DNA from: Colwellia sp.
GTDB lineage: Bacteria; Pseudomonadota; Gammaproteobacteria; Enterobacterales; Alteromonadaceae
DNA: 6,770 bases
Assembly (NCBI GenBank): GCA_003521815.1
Contig: DPHE01000017.1
Coordinates: 1-6,770, forward strand
Direction: 5' to 3'
The position numbers were made by a program, and so were the translations under genes. The notes below the pieces were generated by a model, which saw only the letters and a program-made list of their open reading frames with translations, did no database searches and was not told where the DNA came from. Shown piece by piece: positions 1-5,165 of this stretch (positions are counted from its first letter, which is position 1; each line of letters begins with the position of its first letter).

Positions 1-1
1 T

Positions 2-196
2 TTGTTAAATGAAGGTTTTGAAGTGGATGTGGTCTCGGACTGTATTTCATCTCGTTTAAAATCAAATATAGCATTAGCTTTAGTCAATATGAGAGAAAGT
101 GGAGCCAGTATAACTAGTTTAGAAATGTGTGTTTTTGAGCTAGTAAAAAAGGCTAAAACGGATAACTTTAGAGAAATATTGTCGGTTATAAAGTAA
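2..196 (+). CDS. Isochorismatase-family cysteine hydrolase, C-terminal fragment
   Basis: This is the last 64 codons of a gene that begins before the window. The frame is open from the first base, and the TTG at base 2 is an internal Leu codon, not a start. The segment matches the end of the isochorismatase-like fold: a beta strand and loop 'VDVVSDCISSR' (the D-x-x-S-S-R turn), a helix with 'NIALALVNM', then the family-typical 'GASITSLEM' and 'FELVKKA' ending in a short helix before the stop. Family members are cytosolic alpha/beta hydrolases acting on amides or vinyl ethers (nicotinamidase, isochorismatase, YcaC types). The catalytic Asp-Lys-Cys residues lie upstream of the window, so the substrate cannot be judged and enzymatic competence is unknown. 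There is no clear terminator after the stop. The family call is fairly secure; the subfamily is not. Confidence 0.8.
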   Translation: MLNEGFEVDVVSDCISSRLKSNIALALVNMRESGASITSLEMCVFELVKKAKTDNFREILSVIK

Positions 197-270
197 AATA
201 ACAATATTCGACTCACTTGGTGTTTTGTGCGGTTTTGTTCAGGCGATGAGAATATTACTTAAAATGATCC

Positions 271-299
271 TTATTGATCTTATTTTTACGCTTTATATT
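271..299 (+). promoter_or_regulatory. Weak candidate sigma-70 promoter for the Sel1-repeat gene
   Basis: TATATT at 294-299 is a good -10 match. The hexamer 17 bp upstream, TTATTG at 271-276, is a poor -35. A better -35 (TTGATC, 274-279) would leave only 14 bp of spacer. The predicted start would be near 306, giving a leader of about 50 nt before the ATG at 357. This is only a consensus match in AT-rich DNA. Confidence 0.22.
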
Positions 300-356
300 G
301 ACTTCAATGGTTTCATCATTCGGCATCACACAACATTCTCGTAGGGGTATATTTAC

Positions 357-1190
357 ATGTTCAAACGAATACAGTTCTATCGTAGTCACCTTCTGATAAT
401 ACTTTTGCTTACCATACTGCCAGTCACGCAATTATCTGCTGAAGAGATTGATCTTAATGAAATTTTGAGCAATACCTCTATGGGAAATTACAGAGGTTAT
501 GCCGAATTTAAAATGGCCCATTATGGCAATGCTCATACAATTTGGCAGGCTCTTGCCGAGCGCGGAAATGCCGAAGCTAATTTTAATTTAGGAATACTTT
601 ACGAAGATGGACTGGGTGTCCGCCAAAATTTGGCCCAGGCGCTACGTTATTACGAGACTGCCGCTATTGGCGGAAGTTTTAAGGCACAGTACCGGCTAGG
701 GCTGCTTTACTTTGTTGGGGAGATAGTGCCGCTAGATAAAGTTAAAGCGAAACGTTGGTTGACGGAGGCTGCCGCAGGAGGTGATCGGGACTCGATAGAG
801 ATGTTAGCAATATTGAGTGGTACTCGCAGTAGTAAGCGAGATAGAGAATTTTTACGTGCGGAAACCGCTCACGCATCTGCCGACTATACTCAAGCAGCAG
901 AAATATGGCAGCGTCTTGCTGATAACAATGATATTATTTCTCGAACCCGTTTAGCCTGGTTGTATGAAAAAGGCCAGGGCGTCAAACGGAACCTAAAACG
1001 CGCGGCAGAACTATTTCGACAGTCAGCGATGGAGGGTGACGCTGACGCCCAATATGCGCTTGCGGTAATGTTGCAAACAGGTAAAGGACAGCCGAAAGAC
1101 CTTGTTGAATCAGAGGTATGGTTACAAAGAGCTGCGGATCTAGGGCATCGCGGTGCATCCTTGGCTTTAGCGAATACAACAAAGAAGTAG
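357..1190 (+). CDS. Exported Sel1-repeat (tetratricopeptide-like) protein
   Basis: The 277-residue protein begins with a signal peptide: basic MFKR, a hydrophobic core at about residues 11-24, and probable cleavage after Ala28 (LSA/EE). It is therefore likely periplasmic. The rest is Sel1/TPR-like helical repeats with the hallmark pattern L-x-x-L-Y-E-x-G-x-G-V-x-x-N-L-x-x-A followed by AA-x-x-G-x-x-x-A-Q-Y-x-L. Repeats lie at about 72-107, 108-143, 192-228 and 229-265. Residues 49-150 align with 170-271 at a constant offset of 121 with no gaps, so the protein is a duplicated two-repeat module, each half starting with an extra helix containing 'IWQxLA'. Sel1 proteins usually act as scaffolds or adaptors; no catalytic motif is visible. 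AGGGG at 343-347, nine bases before the ATG, supports the start. By eye its GC exceeds that of its neighbours (31 of 60 bases at 721-780 versus 20 of 60 at 2041-2100). It sits alone, far from dusA. The specific partner is unknown. Confidence 0.88.
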   Translation: MFKRIQFYRSHLLIILLLTILPVTQLSAEEIDLNEILSNTSMGNYRGYAEFKMAHYGNAHTIWQALAERGNAEANFNLGILYEDGLGVRQNLAQALRYYETAAIGGSFKAQYRLGLLYFVGEIVPLDKVKAKRWLTEAAAGGDRDSIEMLAILSGTRSSKRDREFLRAETAHASADYTQAAEIWQRLADNNDIISRTRLAWLYEKGQGVKRNLKRAAELFRQSAMEGDADAQYALAVMLQTGKGQPKDLVESEVWLQRAADLGHRGASLALANTTKK

Positions 1191-1570
1191 GCAACTTGGA
1201 CTCTCATGTTCTAGTGAGTAATACATTAATCATGAGTGATATGGTGTAGGTTGAAAGGAGCTAGGGTACTTAAACTGAGAGCGTTAAAATCAAGGGTAGG
1301 TTTTGATGAATACAGGAATTTCCATAAACAGCAATCGAAAAATTCTCTTTATACAACATCATCACTTTCAATTTTTTCTCCTTATGTATTACCAAAAGTT
1401 CTGCGCATTTTTTTACGGAATGTTGTAGATTCTCAGTGTATAATCTGGTGGTTTTTTTAACAACAATCGTACAGCGATAGTTAGAGTCACCGTTTGCTTT
1501 TGTTCGTTTGGTCATTGTGAGTGACGCCAGTAAAAAAACTACTTATTTATGGCGTAACATAAATGGAAAA
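1191..1570. other. Intergenic stretch without a supportable gene
   Basis: About 380 bases between the Sel1-repeat gene and the dusA promoter. The open frames here (plus strand 1236-1460, minus strand 1270-1515) have biased, low-complexity translations, no family resemblance and no well-placed ribosome site, so they are not called. Visible structure is minor. CTCATG at 1203-1208 pairs with CATGAG at 1231-1236. AGATT at 1427-1431 pairs with AATCT at 1442-1446 and is followed by a T7 run at 1451-1457, a very weak terminator-like arrangement. GTGACGCCA at 1521-1529 pairs 8 of 9 with TGGCGTAAC at 1550-1558. No tRNA, integrase or insertion-sequence remnant was seen. Confidence 0.5.
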
Positions 1571-1603
1571 TCACGGTAATTAAAAGAAACTCATGGTAAT
1601 TAA
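1571..1603 (+). repeat. Two direct repeats, 20 bp apart, upstream of dusA
   Basis: TCACGGTAATTAA at 1571-1583 and TCATGGTAATTAA at 1591-1603 agree at 12 of 13 positions, with starts exactly 20 bp apart, about two helical turns. They overlap the candidate -35 hexamer and fill the spacer of the candidate dusA promoter, the usual place for a repressor or co-activator bound on one face of the helix. No known regulator is recognised from the sequence. A local tandem duplication is the main alternative explanation. Confidence 0.5.
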
Positions 1604-1609
1604 TATAGT
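1580..1609 (+). promoter_or_regulatory. Candidate sigma-70 promoter of dusA
   Basis: TTAAAA at 1580-1585 (4 of 6 to consensus) is separated by 18 bp from TATAGT at 1604-1609 (5 of 6). Transcription would start near 1616, giving a leader of roughly 14 nt that still contains the AAGG at 1619-1622 used by dusA. This is the best promoter match in the gap, but the region is AT-rich and the match could be fortuitous. Confidence 0.4.
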
Positions 1610-1629
1610 ACTCATTTCAAGGTTATAGA

Positions 1630-2670
1630 ATGTCAATCCCAGTAAAATCGCCACATTTATCGAACCCTATAGATCACCGCCTTTCTGTAGCTCCAATGCT
1701 CGATTGGACTGATCGTCACTGTCGATATTTCTATCGTGCACTGTCAGTGCATACGGTGCTTTATACAGAAATGGTCACCACGGGCGCGATATTGCACGGT
1801 AAAGGAGATTACCTTTCTTATAACAAGGCTGAGCATCCGTTAGTTTTACAGTTGGGTGGTAGTGATGTCAAAGCGATGACTGAGTGTGCCAAAATTGCTG
1901 AGCAGTATGGCTATGATGAAATTAACATTAACGTGGGTTGTCCGTCAGATAGGGTACAAAATGGTCGTTTTGGCGCATGTTTGATGGCTGAACCTAGCTT
2001 AGTGGCCGATTGTGTTAATGAGATGCAAGCAGCCACTAAAGTGCCTGTGACAGTAAAATCTCGTATTGGTATTGATGACTTAGATAGTTATGAGTTTTTA
2101 CACACGTTTATTGAGCAAGTGGCACAAGCGGGTTGTCAGCATTTTATTATTCATGCGCGTAAAGCTTGGCTTAGTGGCTTAAGCCCTAAGCAAAATCGTG
2201 ATATTCCACCCCTTGATTACGCGCGTGTATATCAAATAAAACAAGATTTTCCTGCGTTAGCAATATCTATTAACGGCGGTATTAAAACGTTCGCAGAGAC
2301 TAATGATCACTTACAACACCTTGATGGTGTGATGATTGGTCGTGAAATCTATAATAGTCCTTATTTATTGGCCGAAGCGGATCAGCAAGTTTATGGTGTT
2401 GAAAAAGAGGTGATATCTCGACAGCAAGTCATTAATTTAATGGCTGACTATGTTGATTCTTATGTCAGTTCAACACTTGAACAGGGTAATGCTTACCGTA
2501 ATCCGCGCGCTTGGCACATATTACGGCACATGTTAGGTCTGTGTAATGGTTTAGCGGGTGCTCGTCAATTTCGTCGATATTTGAGTGAATCTGCCAGAGC
2601 AGACGATGCCAATGGTAATACCTTAAAAGAAGCTTTTGCTAAAGTGACAGCGCTTAATGAACAAACTTAA
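1630..2670 (+). CDS. dusA: tRNA-dihydrouridine(20/20a) synthase DusA
   Basis: A 346-residue FMN-dependent TIM-barrel enzyme that reduces U20/U20a in the D-loop of tRNA using NADPH; it is cytosolic. Motifs in order: APMLDWTDRH at 21-30 (FMN phosphate-side loop and DusA signature); QLGGSD from Gln74; NVGCPSDRVQNG at 101-112 with Cys104 the expected catalytic cysteine protonating C5; VTVKSRIG with Lys143; IIHARKAWLSGLSPK with His175 and Arg177, the DusA-specific form of the FMN/tRNA loop; SINGGIK at 214-219; and MIGRE at 235-239 for phosphate binding. The C-terminal helical tRNA-binding domain (about 260-340) is complete. Length and motifs separate it from DusB and DusC. AAGG at 1619-1622 precedes the ATG. 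No start alternative is better, since the protein begins a typical distance before APML. It appears monocistronic. The 5' end of dusA is a known integration target for a family of phage and island integrases; no integrase or duplicated end is visible here. Confidence 0.97.
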   Translation: MSIPVKSPHLSNPIDHRLSVAPMLDWTDRHCRYFYRALSVHTVLYTEMVTTGAILHGKGDYLSYNKAEHPLVLQLGGSDVKAMTECAKIAEQYGYDEININVGCPSDRVQNGRFGACLMAEPSLVADCVNEMQAATKVPVTVKSRIGIDDLDSYEFLHTFIEQVAQAGCQHFIIHARKAWLSGLSPKQNRDIPPLDYARVYQIKQDFPALAISINGGIKTFAETNDHLQHLDGVMIGREIYNSPYLLAEADQQVYGVEKEVISRQQVINLMADYVDSYVSSTLEQGNAYRNPRAWHILRHMLGLCNGLAGARQFRRYLSESARADDANGNTLKEAFAKVTALNEQT

Positions 2671-2708
2671 ATAAACAAGATTGGTTTAGGGGATATTGAC
2701 TGGCTTTT

Positions 2709-2756
2709 TTGAACAGATTTAAATATTTATATTACGTAGTTTTTTAATCTGTTTAA
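2709..2756. terminator. AT-rich hairpin downstream of dusA, possible weak terminator
   Basis: TTGAACAGATT (2709-2719) pairs with AATCTGTTTAA (2746-2756) over 11 bp with one G-U pair. After a single T-T mismatch three more A-U pairs follow, leaving a loop of about 18 nt. It sits 39 bases past the dusA stop. The stem is AT-rich and no T tract follows directly, so it may be a poor terminator, a 3'-end stabiliser or a protein site. Confidence 0.3.
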
Positions 2757-2959
2757 CAAAGAAGTAAAAACTCAAAAAAGACATCGTTCCGTTTCAATTA
2801 TACTTCGCCATATTTTTTGTAAGCCCTACAGCTTTTAAACCTCTACAACTGATTTAACTCTACACTCTGCTTTTTGCATAATTTGAATATGGTGCTTTTA
2901 CGCCATAACAAACATTAAACAGCAAGATCGTTCGATCATTATTTGTACTAATTTTATGG
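2757..2959. other. Non-coding stretch ahead of the PspC-type operon
   Basis: Part of the 526-base gap between dusA and the next gene; I see no gene here on either strand. The small structures are ATGGTG/CGCCAT arms at 2889-2894 and 2901-2906, and the short palindrome GATCGTTCGATC at 2926-2937. Either could be a protein site, but both are within what chance would give. The length of the gap itself suits a promoter with remote upstream sites. Confidence 0.4.
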
Positions 2960-2999
2960 AGTGGTCAATTTTACGAATGCAGTGGTTAATTTAACTACT
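2960..2999. promoter_or_regulatory. Tandem and palindromic element, candidate upstream activator sites
   Basis: AGTGGTCAATTTTAC at 2960-2974 and AGTGGTTAATTTAAC at 2981-2995 match at 13 of 15 positions with starts 21 bp apart, so on the same face of the helix. The second copy extends into a 19-bp near-perfect palindrome, AGTGGTTAATTTAACTACT (2981-2999), with arms matching 8 of 9 around a central T. The first copy is a degenerate palindrome (6 of 9). The pair lies about 120-160 bp upstream of the start predicted from the sigma-54-like element at 3093-3108, a usual distance for an enhancer-binding activator. That the activator is PspF is inferred only from the PspC gene downstream. Confidence 0.45.
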
Positions 3000-3092
3000 T
3001 TTTCGTATGGCATATTATGTCCTTTAGCTTTCTGATCCTTATTGAATTTAATTTTCCCTTTATAATCAGTGGCATGAAAAATATTTGGTAGT

Positions 3093-3108
3093 TGGCATAA
3101 CACTTGTA
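3093..3108 (+). promoter_or_regulatory. Sigma-54-like promoter for the PspC-type operon
   Basis: TGGCA at 3093-3097 and TTGTA at 3104-3108 give a GG-N10-GT arrangement, close to the sigma-54 -24/-12 consensus (TGGCAC-N5-TTGCA) with T for C at the -12 dinucleotide. From memory the E. coli pspA promoter is also of the TTGGCAC...TTGT form, which makes this deviation less damaging. Transcription would begin near 3118, about 78 nt before the first start codon. The competing sigma-70 candidate is a perfect TATAAT at 3061-3066, which has no good -35 at 16-18 bp. Confidence 0.45.
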
Positions 3109-3128
3109 ATAGTTAAATAATAAAGGAT

Positions 3129-3146
3129 AACAACATAAATGTTGTT
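3129..3146. promoter_or_regulatory. Perfect palindrome in the operon leader
   Basis: AACAACATAAATGTTGTT is an inverted repeat with 8-bp perfect arms and a 2-bp centre. It lies just after the predicted sigma-54 start, inside the untranslated leader. It could be an operator for a dimeric repressor, or in RNA a tight hairpin. An ATG inside it (3139) opens an 8-codon frame (MLLVILTN) 11 bases after AAAGGA at 3122-3127, so a tiny leader peptide is possible but not supported by anything else. Confidence 0.4.
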
Positions 3147-3196
3147 GGTGATTTTAACAAATTGATTCAACCAGTAAAATAAGAAGGAATTTTAAA

Positions 3197-3585
3197 ATGA
3201 ATACTTTAAACCGTACAAATATCAGTATTGCTTTACTACTTACTATCAGTGCTTGTTTTAGTCTTAATACACATGCAGCCGAAGCTACTAACATTGAAAG
3301 CTCAATTAATGAATTAGTCATAGCTCAAGGATAGCAGATGATGAATCACTTACTAACTCACAAGAATATGAGCAGTTAACTGAATTTTTAACCCAAGTAC
3401 AAGATGACGCATCGCGTTTACAAGAGAAGTTAGCAGAAGCCAAGCGTCGTCAAGCAGCGCTTACGCTTCGTAAAGAGGCTGCTCAAGTACGATTAAAGGT
3501 ACGTAAACAAGCGGCTATTTATAATATTGTTAATTACATTGTAGGTCATTACAAACCGCTAAACAGTCTTGAATGGGCTGTTTAA
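3197..3585 (+). pseudogene. Exported coiled-coil protein, broken by a frameshift
   Basis: The ATG at 3197 has a good site, AAGGA at 3184-3188, eight bases before it. The first frame gives a signal peptide (MNTLNR, hydrophobic residues 9-21, likely cleavage after 'THAA') and ends at TAG 3332-3334 after 45 codons. The -1 frame is open from 3313 to TAA 3583-3585 and continues with charged, alanine-rich helical sequence ('EYEQLTEFLTQ', 'RLQEKLAEAKRRQAA', 'LRKEAAQVRLKVRKQAA') of coiled-coil character, then 'YNIVNYIVGHYKPL'. No ATG, GTG or TTG start exists in that second frame, so it must be the remainder of the same gene. Adding one base within 3313-3331 restores a product of about 129 residues. 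No slippery heptamer is present, so a one-base deletion (or a sequencing error) is more likely than programmed frameshifting. The family is not recognised. As first gene of the PspC-type operon it may be a periplasmic stress partner; that is inference. A 7-bp stem (3560-3566 with 3578-3584) overlaps its stop codon. Confidence 0.7.
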
Positions 3586-3618
3586 CGTCATAGAGTAAAG
3601 TGAATAAGGAATAAAATC

Positions 3619-3849
3619 ATGAGATATGAACAAGAGTATTCATCAAGTCAAACCGTTAACAAAAGGTTAGTTAAGGATGGTTTTAATAAAAAATTAACAG
3701 GGGTTTGCGCTGGAGTTGCTAAGCATTACAATTATCCGCGAATCGTCGTTAGAGTTGCTGCTATTACCGTTTTGATTCTGTTACCTGTCGCAGCGGGTGT
3801 GGCTTATATTGTGGCTAGTGTGTTACTACCAGAAAATAAATATCAGTAA
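3619..3849 (+). CDS. Short PspC-domain membrane protein
   Basis: A 76-residue protein. Residues 1-21 are hydrophilic and likely cytoplasmic. Residues 22-72 form a PspC domain: KKLTGVCAGVAKHYNYP at 24-40, matching the conserved 'GVCAGIA.YF..P' segment, then 'VVRVAAI' and a hydrophobic helix at about 43-70 ending LLPEN. PspC domains sit in the inner membrane and, in the phage-shock system, sense envelope damage and relay it to PspA/PspF. This protein lacks the C-terminal cytoplasmic region of E. coli PspC (about 119 residues), so it is a minimal PspC and may do something different; I therefore give no symbol. AAGGA at 3606-3610 lies eight bases before the ATG. It is 33 bases after the frameshifted gene and 42 before the next, consistent with one transcript. 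No PspA or PspB-like gene is in the window. Confidence 0.85.
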   Translation: MRYEQEYSSSQTVNKRLVKDGFNKKLTGVCAGVAKHYNYPRIVVRVAAITVLILLPVAAGVAYIVASVLLPENKYQ

Positions 3850-3891
3850 TCAGTACAAATTAATCAAACCTAGTTGTTAAGAGAGAAACAG

Positions 3892-4245
3892 ATGACATTT
3901 TTTAAATCATTATTGTTAGCCATTAGTGCTACTTTATTTTTAACCTACGCTTTAGGTGCTAGTTTTTTAGAATTACTCGATATTAATGTCTATATGGATG
4001 GTGAATTAATTGAACCTTTAAAGGCGATAGGCGTGTCAGCCGTAGCAACTGTTATTTTAGTCTTAATTGCCTTAGCAATAGTTTTAAGTGTCTTTGGCTC
4101 GTTTATTTTTATTTGTCTACTAATCATGGGCTCGGTAGCGATGGTGGCCATTGGAGTGTTTTGGCCAATACTGTTAGCTGCGGTTGCGATTTGGTTGGTG
4201 ACGCGCAATAAGCCTAGTACCAAAAAAGAAACGCAATACAGTTAG
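3892..4245 (+). CDS. Small multi-pass membrane protein of the PspC-type operon
   Basis: The ATG at 3892 is preferred over an in-frame TTG at 3874 because TAAGAGAG (3878-3885) sits six bases before it. The product has 117 residues. Residues 4-24 form a hydrophobic segment (a membrane anchor or uncleaved signal). Residues 26-46 are a short polar loop with acidic residues ('ELLDINVYMDGELIEP'). Residues 47-104 are an almost unbroken hydrophobic stretch, enough for two or three helices, containing 'VFGSF' and 'GVFWPI'. The last 13 residues are polar and basic (RNKPSTKKE). I do not recognise a family. Its position after the PspC gene and before a terminator suggests it works with that protein in the inner membrane, comparable in size and place to accessory Psp membrane proteins, but this is guilt by association only. 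Confidence 0.75.
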   Translation: MTFFKSLLLAISATLFLTYALGASFLELLDINVYMDGELIEPLKAIGVSAVATVILVLIALAIVLSVFGSFIFICLLIMGSVAMVAIGVFWPILLAAVAIWLVTRNKPSTKKETQYS

Positions 4246-4256
4246 TGGTAATAGTT

Positions 4257-4283
4257 AAAGGTGAGGTTTTAAGCCCGCCTTTT
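4257..4283 (+). terminator. Probable intrinsic terminator ending the PspC-type operon
   Basis: AAAGGTGAG (4257-4265) pairs with CCCGCCTTT (4274-4282) with one G-U pair and one A-C mismatch, loop of 8 nt, ending in T4 (4280-4283). It starts 12 bases after the operon's last stop. It would work mainly on plus-strand transcripts. For the convergent crotonase gene the only hairpin seen is AATTGA (4302-4307) with TCAATT (4321-4326), which is weak. Confidence 0.5.
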
Positions 4284-4359
4284 GGGAACTCAGTAATGCT
4301 AAATTGAGTAATTTATTATTTCAATTGGTCTTAATTCTCAGTGATATTTGACGTGTTGC

Positions 4360-5100
4360 TTATTTTTTAAAAAACATCGACATAATATTTTTGCAAGTAT
4401 CAGTCTTAACTAAACGAGCAAATTCATTACCTTCACTTTCTATTACTTGAGATAATGATAATTGTGTCGCTTGACGAATAAGTTTTCTACTGGTCATCAC
4501 GGCATCACTAGGTAAAGCAGCAATGGTCATAGCCGTTTTTTCCGCTATACTTAATAACTCATTAGGTTGGCAAACTTGATTAGCTATGCCATATTCTCTA
4601 GCTTGTTCAGCACTAAACGTAGCACCTAATATCATTAATTCAAAGGCACGGTTTTGGCCAATAAGTCTTGTTAATAATAAACTTGAGCCACCTTCAGGAC
4701 ATAACCCTAGCTGAGTGAAAGGTAATTTAAATTTTGTATTGTTGGCAGCAATCACCATGTCACAATGTAATAATAACGTGGTGCCAATGCCAACAGCAGG
4801 TCCAGCAACTGCGGCTACGATGGGTTTATTAAAGGCATTTAATATTTTTAGAAAATCAAGCGCGGCAAGAGACTCATTTTCTGAGCACTGAATAAAGTCT
4901 TGTAAATCATTGCCGGCGCAAAAACAGGTTTCATCACCGTGAATTAATACACAGTGTATATTATCATTACTTTTAGCGTCGTTAAAATGCTGACCAAGCT
5001 GCTTATACATCCTATTATTTAACGCATTTTTTTTATCAACACGATTTAAAATAATAGTAAAAACACCCTGATTTTCTTTCGTTAAAATTAAGTCAGTCAT
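4360..5100 (-). CDS. Enoyl-CoA isomerase/hydratase family (crotonase) protein
   Basis: A 246-residue crotonase-fold enzyme, cytosolic, probably acting on unsaturated fatty acyl-CoA. Visible motifs: 'ILNRVDKKNALN' at 17-28, the acyl-CoA binding strand; 'CFCAGNDLQDF' at 59-69, the first oxyanion-hole loop; 'KPIVAAVAGPAVGIGTTLLLHCD' around 92-114, with Gly104-Gly106 in the second oxyanion hole; and 'FTQLGLCPEGGSS' with Glu136. The PEGxSS form, with Glu where hydratases often have Gly-Ala, resembles delta3,delta2-enoyl-CoA isomerases of the Eci2 type, so an isomerase that shifts the double bond for beta-oxidation is my first choice; a hydratase or other crotonase remains possible. Length is normal and complete. 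There is no clear ribosome site upstream of the ATG (5098-5100). It is convergent to the PspC operon and divergent from the copper chaperone gene, 65 bases away, so probably monocistronic. Confidence 0.88.
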   Translation of the reverse strand: MTDLILTKENQGVFTIILNRVDKKNALNNRMYKQLGQHFNDAKSNDNIHCVLIHGDETCFCAGNDLQDFIQCSENESLAALDFLKILNAFNKPIVAAVAGPAVGIGTTLLLHCDMVIAANNTKFKLPFTQLGLCPEGGSSLLLTRLIGQNRAFELMILGATFSAEQAREYGIANQVCQPNELLSIAEKTAMTIAALPSDAVMTSRKLIRQATQLSLSQVIESEGNEFARLVKTDTCKNIMSMFFKK

Positions 5101-5165
5101 TTTGTTACATTATGAAGAATGATAAAGTAACTCTAAAGGTTCTTAGAATGGAAGTATAGCTACAG

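Noticed and set aside
890..1207. Minus-strand frames of 105 and 70 codons inside the Sel1-repeat gene
   Set aside because: They are antisense shadows of a convincing repeat protein and show no protein-like features.
1236..1515. Open frames on both strands in the gap before dusA (74 and 81 codons)
   Set aside because: The translations look like non-coding AT-rich DNA, starts are poor, no ribosome site is well placed, and each overlaps the other.
1630..1720. 5' end of dusA as an occupied integration site
   Set aside because: The dusA 5' end is a known integrase target, but there is no integrase, no second copy of the dusA start and no phage-like gene nearby.
1547..2908. TTATGGCGTAA at 1547-1557 and its reverse complement at 2898-2908, flanking dusA
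   Set aside because: An 11-bp inverted match is expected several times by chance in a window this size; no integrase, target duplication or longer homology supports a mobile element around dusA.
2926..2937. GATCGTTCGATC palindrome as an operator
   Set aside because: Arms of 5 bp only and no second copy near it; kept as a note in the gap description.
3313..3334. Programmed -1 frameshifting in the exported coiled-coil gene
   Set aside because: The direction fits, but the overlap of both frames contains no X-XXY-YYZ heptamer; deletion or read error is simpler.
3990..4223. Minus-strand 77-codon frame opposite the small membrane protein
   Set aside because: It is rich in I/A/T/K because it mirrors hydrophobic codons on the other strand; no ribosome site or family pattern.
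5104..5147. Short inverted repeats (GTTAC/GTAAC and TCTAA/TTAGA) between the divergent crotonase and copper chaperone genes
   Set aside because: Arms of 5 bp with wide spacing are common by chance in AT-rich DNA and match no operator I can name.
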